A stretch of 64,000 nt of DNA from Capronia americana (Eukaryota > Ascomycota > Eurotiomycetes > Chaetothyriales > Herpotrichiellaceae). The stretch covers positions 744,001-808,000 of the forward strand of contig JADWQD010000014.1 of assembly GCA_016110215.1 (NCBI GenBank), in the 5' to 3' direction. Position 1 is the first letter of the stretch, and each line of letters opens with the position of its first letter. The notes beneath the pieces are model-generated. The model was given only the letters and a program-made list of their open reading frames with translations, did no database searches and was not told the origin of the DNA. Below, piece after piece: positions 56,447 through 64,000 of this stretch. A program made the translations under genes and the position numbers.

Positions 56447-57261
56447 GATGTGTTATTATTCCCAGTCTTCGTTCTCGCTCGCGCAAAACAATATTCTCGC
56501 CGGTGAAGTTGAGGGAGAGGACTTCTGAAGCTTAGGCACAGCGCAGGTAAGCGAAGAAGGGTGTGGAATGGCAGCGCAAGCCCAGCCCCGCGGGTGAGGC
56601 GACGGCAAGCGACGAAACGGGACAGCAAGGCGCCGAGGTGAATCCAAAGGGGGGGCAATCGAAGGTTACCGATCAAGGGGCTTCAAGGGAACGGATATCG
56701 ACATGTTGGTTTCGGAGGAAAGTGACGAGACTCTATGCGCGCACACGCCAATGTGAAGTCGAAGGGGACAGATCTTCTCCAACGCGACTCGTATTCCAAA
56801 ATTTCCCCATCCGGAGATTTTGTGGCAGGGGTCCAGATCTACAGCTGCTCGTCTTTTTTTGATATGTTGGGAGTATGAGGTACCTTGTACAGTATTGCTG
56901 TTTGTTGTCTACGATATGTCAAAGAGTTGGGGGGACACAAAAGGTCAACTGTCTGGTTCAATCATGTAATCAATTGACTACCTATGTATGGATTACAGGA
57001 AAGCTCTAAACCTCAACCACGAAGGGACGCTTAATGCTCGAACCTGTTCTCGTTCCATCCATTTCCTGTCCACTTTTTGGTCTGCATACCACCAGTTCTT
57101 TCAACCAGTTCACTCGTTGCCGGGATATCGCTAAAAGGGAAAACATGGCAAGAGGAAACCCGAGTCTGACCGACACCGAACGCCAATATGGATGACACAG
57201 TGACAAATCGCTCAAGCGCGAGATCTCGTCAGTGCAACACCGATGCCGTCGTGGAAATCGT
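56447..57261. other. Intergenic between ERV46 and HSP90
   Basis: About 800 bp: ERV46 promoter and the 3' flank of HSP90. No gene recognised. Confidence 0.5.
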
Positions 57262-59427
57262 CTAGTCAACCTCCTCCATAGCGCTCTCACCGACAGCCTC
57301 AGCGGAAGGAGCCTCTTCAGCCTCCTTCTCCTCGGCGGTCTCAGCCTCCTCGTCAACGTTCAAGCCGAGAGAGACAAGCTTGTGGATACGCTCGGCGAAG
57401 CTGGCGGGCTCTTCGATGGTGAAGCCGGAAACGAGCAAAGAGGTCTCGAAGAGAAGTTGAGTGATGGATTTGACAGTGCGGTCATTCTCGCCATCAGCTT
57501 CAACCTTCTTCTTGAGCTCTTTGATGATGGGGGATTTGGGCGAGATTTCGAACGTCTTCTTGGACGACATGTACGAGGACATGGAGGTGTCACGGAGAGC
57601 TTGAGCCTTCATGATGCGCTCCATGTTGGCAGACCAGCCGAATTGACCGGTACGGATGGCGCAAGGAGAACCGACAAGCTTGTGAGAGACGACGACCTTC
57701 TCGACCTTGTCGCCAAGGATGTTCTTGAGGCTCTTAGCCAGACCCTCATACTCCTTTTCTTCCTTCTCACGTTCCTTCTTCTCCTCGTCGGTCTCTTCCA
57801 TCTCGAAGTCCTTGGTGATGTCGACGAGCTTCTTGCCATCGAACTCCTTGAGCTGAGTCATGGCATACTCGTCGATGGGGTCAACCAAGAACAAAACCTC
57901 GAAGTTCTTCTCCTTCAGAGAATCAAGGAATGGAGACTTCTGAACAGCCTTGATGGATTCACCAGTGATGTAGTAGATCTGCTTCTGGTGTTCTTGCATG
58001 CGAGTGACATAGTCGGTCAAAGAAGTGGTCTCCTCACCAGACTTGGTCGAGCTGAACCGCAGGAGCTTAGCGAGAGCCTGGCGGTTCTGGGAGTCTTCGT
58101 GGATACCGAGCTTGATGTTCTTGCTGAATGCAGAGTAGAACTTGTCAAATTGCTCGCGGTCCTCGGCGATCTCATTGAAAAGCTCAAGCGTCTTCTTGAC
58201 AATGTTCTTCTTGATGACCTTCATAATCTTGTTCTGCTGGAGAGTCTCGCGCGACAAGTTGAGGGGAAGATCTTCAGAGTCGACGACACCCTTGATGAAA
58301 CCGAGCCACTCAGGGATCAGGTCGGTAGCGTCGTCCGTGATGAAGACACGGCGGACGTAGAGCTTGATGTTGTTCTTGGTCTTCTTCGTCTCGAAGAGGT
58401 CGAACGGAGCACGCTTGGGGACGAACAAGATGGCGCGGAATTCGAGCTGACCCTCAACGGAGAAGTGCTTGACAGCAAGGTGGTCTTCCCAATCGTTCGA
58501 CAGCGACTTGTAGAAGGAAGCATATTCTTCTTGCGTGATATCGGAGGGATTGCGGGTCCAGATGGGCTTGGTTTTGTTGAGTTCTTCCTCTTCGATCTTG
58601 GACTCCTTGACCTTCTTGGTCTTGGGCTTCTTCTCCTTGTCTTCTTCATCCTCGTCGACTTCCTCGATCTTGGCCTTTTTCTCGGCGTCTTCCTCAACCT
58701 CCTCAGCTTCCTCATCGGGGACTTCCTTTTCAGTCTCCTTGAGTACGTGGAGGTAGATGGGGTACGAGATGAACTCGGAGTGCTTCTTGACGACTTCCTT
58801 GATCTTCGACTCATTCAGGTAGTCGGTCTGTTCATCTTTGAGGTGGAGAATAATCTTGGTGCCACGGCCCAGCTGCTCACCACTCTCGTCCTGAGTGATG
58901 GTGAAAGTGCCGCCTGCGCTCGACTCCCAGATATATTGCTCGTCATCGTTGTTCTTGGAGATAACGGTGACCTTGTCGGCGACCAAGTAGGCGGAGTAGA
59001 AACCGACACCGAATTGACCGATCATAGAGATATCGGCACCGGCAGTCAAAGCTTCCATGAACTGTTTGGTACCGGATCGGGCGATCGTACCGAGGTTGTT
59101 CACAAGATCCTAGTGAGAATGTCAGTCACTGCGCCGCTACAATTCAGGTTGCAAATGTTCACTTACGGCTTTGGTCATGCCGATACCGGTGTCGCGGATG
59201 GTAAGGGTCTTGGACTCTTTGTCGGGGATGATGTCGATTCTGAGGTCTTTGCCAGAGTCTAGCTTGCTGGGGTCTGACAGAGCCTCATATCGGATTTTGT
59301 CAAGGGCATCGGAGGCATTGGAGATCAGTTCTCGAAGGAAGATCTCTTTGTTTGAGTAGACGGTGTTGATGATGAGGGAGAGAAGTTGAGAAATCTCAGC
59401 CTGGAACTCGAAGCTTTCCGAAGCCAT
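57262..59427 (-). CDS. hsp90: Molecular chaperone HSP90
   Basis: Two exons (59167-59427, 57262-59109) give 702 residues. ATP-dependent cytosolic chaperone. The N-terminal ATPase has [37 protein letters not shown], the ATP-contact [16 protein letters not shown] spanning the intron, and [14 protein letters not shown] long acidic linker ([13 protein letters not shown]) is followed by the middle domain ([26 protein letters not shown]). The C terminus ends in MEEVD, the TPR-cochaperone binding motif. Very strong codon bias towards C/G third positions fits high expression. Confidence 0.98.
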
Positions 59428-59725
59428 TGCTGCGGTGTTGTGGAGGATATTAGGTCTGAGGGAGAACAGATAGTCAGTACGAGTGATCCTAAAGGTGAAG
59501 CTCACCCAAACGGTGCCGCCTGCTCAGCCGTCCTCGTCGCACTTGGAGAGGCCGGATCCATCAGGCAACTTCCCAGGGCACGGAGAAGTGTCACAATGGG
59601 GTCAGAACTTACAGTGCAAGAGTATGTTCGGGATAGGGACAGGTGAGCGAACTGTCGTTGAAGCAGGGAAATGAAAGTTTATCCGTGATAAGTTGGTGAG
59701 AGGGAGGAAAGGCTTCAGCAACGGC

Positions 59726-59731
59726 TATATA
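59726..59731 (-). promoter_or_regulatory. Putative TATA box of HSP90
   Basis: TATATA in a GC-balanced context about 300 bp upstream of the HSP90 start, at a plausible distance for a heat-inducible promoter with a leader. Clear contiguous heat-shock elements (alternating nGAAn) were not found nearby. Confidence 0.4.
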
Positions 59732-60646
59732 GGACAGAAAATCTATTCATGATTCTACGGCCTTCGATTGAGTCCTGCCTCCAGGCGGCCACCTGAATGG
59801 TCCGCCAGCTCATTGTGGGTCTAGCTGTCGCCAAGGCTTCAGGGCTTAAGCTTAGTCAATGCCTCTTGCCCACGTCTGACGAGATCAGTTTTTCAAAGTG
59901 AAAGTCTCGATACTCCGTAACAGTCAGCGCAACTTGCGTGTGAGTTTTACCTCCCGTGCAAAGACGGCAGTTTCAAGAGCGCAGCCCCCACAATTCCCCT
60001 CTGTCAAACTCCTCTCCCAAATACACAGGTCAATACCAGCGTCACGTTCTTGAGATGGCCCTTCTACTGAAGCGGATGTGCTGCAGCCTCATGGGGAGTC
60101 CTAAAATCCTCTGTCTGACGACTCAATTCTAGCTTAGTTTGCCTTGCTGCACGGCAACCCGCAACGCGGGGGCTCTCCGACTAGCCTTTACCAGTGGTAT
60201 CTAGAACGATCTCTCTGGCAAATGTCGGCGATAGCCTTGCATTGGAGAACCCAAGGGATGAGACACACAATACAGCATGGGTACTGCGCTTTGAAGTGAT
60301 ATCCTTAATTAACATTCATATTGCTTTTCACAGCGTGTTCCCTGGTGCTCCAATACTGTATGGTGGCAGGGGAAAAGGTACACAAAATGCCATCCACCCA
60401 TCACTCATGGCAAGACCGTGCTGCACATGATTTGCAAGATGATTGTGCTGAAATCACAGCTATCTATCGACTCTGGACAATATATCAGAAGTTTAGCAAA
60501 TCCATACCCTCGTACGTTCATCCCAAATCAATGAACTCCTGGTTGCCTGCTGGTGTCTTTTCTTCTTCGTTGCGATCCGAGACTCATAAACCCGTCACGC
60601 CAGATGAGGCCATAAATCCAACGAGCTCAAGTCCCTCTGTCAGCCC
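59732..60646. other. Intergenic between HSP90 promoter and bHLH gene
   Basis: No gene recognised. TACTCCGTA occurs at 59911-59919. An open frame at 60321-60650 lacks a domain. Confidence 0.45.
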
Positions 60647-62621
60647 CTAGGCTTCGGATGTGGTCTGACTCCCTGCGCTGCTCTCCCGCATGTTTGCCTC
60701 GGCGACTTTCTTCTCGGCGACTTCGAGCTTTTCCTTCGTCTCTTTCAATTCGCTCTGAAGACTTTTAATGTAGACAATCGCCATTTCCACGGTGCTCGCT
60801 TTACTCGTACCTTGGCCGGGCGCTGAATTCTTGGCAGTCTGGGCATCCCCGTCGTCTATCTCATCTTTTGGCGATTTCTCCTTTTTGGCATTCGCAACAA
60901 GGATAGCTGGCGGAAGAAGGGTCTCGATTTCTTTTAATGCCAGATTGATTCGATTTCGGCGGCCTTGCTCGGCAATCTTGTGCGATGTACGTTTCGAAGT
61001 AAGGTTCTCAGCCAGTGTCTCCGGGTACGACACTCCTGGCAAATGCGTGCCTTCGAGGATGTTCTGGTAGTTGGACTTCGATGCCAGATATAAAGCGCTC
61101 GTTTCTGCTGATAAATGTGACATGCCCGGGCCTAGAACGGTCAGTTTATGGCCCTCTCCCATCGCGAATTGACGCTTACCGGCTGCAGGTGCTAGTGGAC
61201 TGATACTGGGCGAGATCTTTGGCCGCAGTGCAGGTGATATCGTGGCGGACGACGTACCCTGCCGCTTCTTGCTGGCACGCCCTCCGCCTCGGTTCTCAAC
61301 TTTCCCCGGCTTGGCAAAATTTTCTTGTGATGCAGCTCTAGGCAATACACTTCGAGGGGTGCTTGTTGCATTTATTTTGGCGGACTTTGCGGACAGGGTT
61401 GGTGTGTTTTCGCTGGAGACTGAGCTGCGACTATTATCCGTGGATAGAATTCCTGTCTGGCCTGTAGCAGGAGCGGCAGCATCAGGCAACATGATATCTT
61501 CCATGGGCTCGTCTTCATTTTGGGGAACGTTAGTCTGGTCTATTTTCGTCGGCATTGCTTGATTGCTCGGCATACGCATCAAAGTCGCGGGCGTAACCGG
61601 ATTATTGGCTTGCGTGTTTTGAGGAGTGACGTTCGGTTGCGGCGACCTGCCAGCTTGAGGCACTGGAGGAGGTCTCATGGCGGTTTCCGACAAGGGCTCC
61701 GGAGAAACCGAATCATCACTGCCCTGAAACACGGCGCCATGAGGGGCTGTTGGGTGCAGAGTCGATCCGGACACAGTCTGCGGGAGCATGTCTTGTATTT
61801 TATCCATTGGCAATGAAGTAAGAGAGGGATGTCGACGGCGCTGCTGAGGCTTCATCGCCGGAGACTGTTTTACGCTGCGGGCCGGGACACGAGCGGCACT
61901 CGCACCTTTCCCTCGAGCACGCTTAGTGCCCGCCGCGGCAGGCTTCCCTGCGGTCGGCAGCTCATTGAGATCGACCGGCGACGCAGTTGTTCCAGTCGAG
62001 CTAAACGCGGCTTGTGCTTCAATCGCGGGCGACGTCAACGGACTGAAGAACTCGTCGGCCAAGCCGTAGTCGGACATGGAATACGCATGATCCATAGGGG
62101 TTTGCGCAGGAGACACGAGAGGGGTGAATGAGACCTACAGACCGTCAGTACATCGGCACCCATCGATTCGGCCGTCCACGTACCGCCTGATGGTCAAATA
62201 GCAACTGCCCGTTATTTCCCATCTGTTGCGCATACTTTGCCGGATGAATCTCCGAGCTCACGGGCGTAGGAGGAACATGGTATTGCGGCGCCATCTGCAT
62301 TTGCTGATACTGCGAATACTGCCCATACGGTTGACTGGGTATCTGGTTGCGATAGGCGACGGGGTCATTGGTCGCACCGACATGCATGTTCATCTGTTCG
62401 GCCGTCGTATATGTCAGGTCGGCGTTACCGTTCCCAAAGCCCAGTTGACCCATGGGCGTATCAAGGCCGGAGTGGCCATTGTTCAGGGTGGTATAATGCT
62501 GGAAGTCATTGTCCAGGTCGAGGAACTTTGTAAAATCATCATCCCCCACCCCCGGGACCATGCCATCGTCTTGCATTTCCTGACCCCATACAACATGCTG
62601 TTCGCGCTCTTGTTGAGTCAT
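60647..62621 (-). CDS. bHLH transcription factor, Pho4/NUC-1 type
   Basis: Three exons (62184-62621, 61180-62134, 60647-61131) give 625 residues. The N terminus is rich in Gln/Met/Tyr (activation-like). Long Pro/Ser regions lead to the C-terminal bHLH: basic region RTSHKIAEQGRRNRINLALK, with the His-Glu-Arg pattern for CACGTG binding. An extended loop (about 45 residues, Lys/Asp-rich) precedes helix 2 (STVEMAIVYIKSLQSELKET) and a coiled tail. The upstream block SKSNYQNILEGTHLPGV is characteristic of NUC-1/PalcA phosphate-starvation regulators. The second intron (61132-61179) is 48 nt without a stop, so read-through would only insert 16 residues. Start at 62621 is the first ATG. Confidence 0.9.
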
Positions 62622-64000
62622 TATCAAGGCGCGCAACGTCGAAGGTCAAGCCCGCAGGTGGGCTGCGGAAGGCGATGGAGGGTAGACACGACGCTCAGAG
62701 GAGTTTCATTCTGGAGTCGGTGATGGACAAAGAGCCCGCTGAGGTCGGGCTGGGTGAATGCAGTGTACCAATTGATCAATTGGTTGCTGCGTTGACGTTG
62801 CTGCAGCCTCGTAGGTGAACGAATGGAAGGAGAGGTACAACTGACGTCGAATGAAAACGACAAAAACTCGAGGTCGGCGATGGCCTCGGAAAGCGTCTGC
62901 AGGTGATGGTCAGAGTAGGTAGGCTTTCGAGGTAACCCGGCGGGGTTGTGCGTTTTGGGGCTGGCGTGGGTGGTCGTCTCGCAATCTTCTTGCAGTGAGC
63001 GTGCAGTAGCGCGGCGATGGCGTGGGCGGGTCGACCAGGTTGTCCCGCTGACTTGGTCACTGGCTGGGGCTGCAGCGTGGGTATGGAACGAGCTGCATCC
63101 ACGCAGTTCGTCATGCAGTGGTCAGTATACCCAGTACGAGTAGACGAGAGCTCGCTGAGCACGAGATGGTATTAGGTGGGTGTGCGGAGATGTCATCGCC
63201 CACGTCGATCGTGCAGGTCATGCGCTGGGCAATGGACGGGAGACCAACAACGACGTGGTCGGTGGTTGAAAATCATCGAGTCTCGAATCCGCCCGAAGGA
63301 GAACCCCCCACAGGCCGGTTCCGTTCTGAGGCGTGGTTTGACCGAGTACGAGTAATGAGGTTACAGAGACCTGCTCCGTGAGGGATCGGAACGGGTCTCT
63401 GATACTAAAAAGGCACAATAGGCACTCTGTCTCACTGCACAGCGAGAGCTGCTTCCAAAGCGCCCACTGCACCGCAGTATCACAGTAAACGAAAATAGAA
63501 GAGGCTCGGGCATTGTCCAGGCCTTCCTCGCGCCAGAACAGGCGCTACACAGACGAGCGGGGCAGTGGAGTTTGCACCTGCAGAGGATGAAAGGTTCTCC
63601 GGGAGGGTCCGGCGAATTAGCCCACCAAAGGTACACAGCACGAGATGCTCGCACATCTCCTGCGGGCATTTGTCTTCATTAGATACCATCCATCACCGGC
63701 ACCTGGCAGATGAGGAGCTGACGGCGGTCCTCCAAACTGAGATGACAAGGCTCTCGCTGATCAACCCTGCGTCCTTGTGTGCGCCACAGTCTAGTTCTTG
63801 TCGAAGTGCGCCATAAGCCTCACACCACCAACACCTTGATCCACCGAATCAGAATTTTCAAACAGCCTGAATCTTCTCAGTCTAGGTTTACCCGCAGGTG
63901 CCACAGTCCCCAAGTCGCCAAGGCTAGGTAGGTTTCGTCTCTTGGATGATTGGCTATTCACCGTAGGGTGCCCTGACAGCTTGACGACCGCCGCATATGG
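62622..64000. other. 1.4 kb upstream of the bHLH gene to the window edge
   Basis: Promoter and probable long 5' leader of the bHLH gene, then sequence without recognisable genes. Open frames up to about 128 codons overlap one another and have biased, non-protein-like composition. Confidence 0.45.

Noticed and set aside
57232..59262. 676-codon plus-strand open frame antisense to HSP90
   Set aside because: It is a mirror of the strongly biased HSP90 codons on the other strand; leucine/valine/aspartate-rich nonsense without a domain.
59428..60000. Heat-shock elements upstream of HSP90
   Set aside because: GAA/TTC triplets occur near 59740 but not with the 5-bp alternating spacing required.

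Overview
This is nuclear DNA from a filamentous ascomycete (Pezizomycotina). The evidence is short GT-AG introns (about 40-90 nt), family members such as HET-domain and NACHT-ankyrin proteins, a fungal Frizzled/Smoothened-like receptor, and Zn2Cys6 regulators. Compact genes and GC near 50% would suit a Eurotiomycete such as Chaetothyriales, but that placement is a guess. All exon models below were built by eye from splice signals, frame and family conservation.

Layout. 0-14 kb holds conserved genes: the 5' part of a seven-helix receptor (cut by the window edge), TRAPP subunit BET5, a CaMKK-type kinase, histone methyltransferase SET2 and ribosome factor TIF6/eIF6, with a 3.3 kb gene-free gap before BET5. 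14.5-22.6 kb is an accessory, partly decayed stretch. It holds a Clr5-domain gene broken by a stop, a Bys1/thaumatin-like remnant with another stop, an unknown coiled-coil gene, a cyanamide hydratase, a truncated and frameshifted oxidoreductase next to AT-rich DNA, a cluster of GGTGA/TCACC motifs, and a pyruvate-decarboxylase fragment.

21.4-34.3 kb looks like a catabolic gene cluster: SnoaL-like protein, fumarylacetoacetase-family hydrolase, VOC (extradiol dioxygenase-like) enzyme, Baeyer-Villiger monooxygenase, a C2H2+Zn2Cys6 regulator, a zinc alcohol dehydrogenase with a GC-AG intron, and an MFS transporter. A coherent reading is uptake, oxidation, ring or ester cleavage and hydrolysis of an aromatic or cyclic ketone substrate under a local regulator. 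The substrate cannot be read from sequence.

35-44.4 kb returns to core genes: a class 3 lipase, a Mex67-like export factor that lacks the NTF2-like domain, and the GARP subunit VPS53. 45-53.4 kb is a self/non-self or immunity neighbourhood: a 1239-residue NLR (alpha/beta hydrolase-NACHT-ankyrin), an SDR enzyme and a HET-domain protein. 55-62.6 kb holds ERV46, HSP90 and a Pho4/NUC-1-like bHLH factor, followed by 1.4 kb without a recognisable gene.
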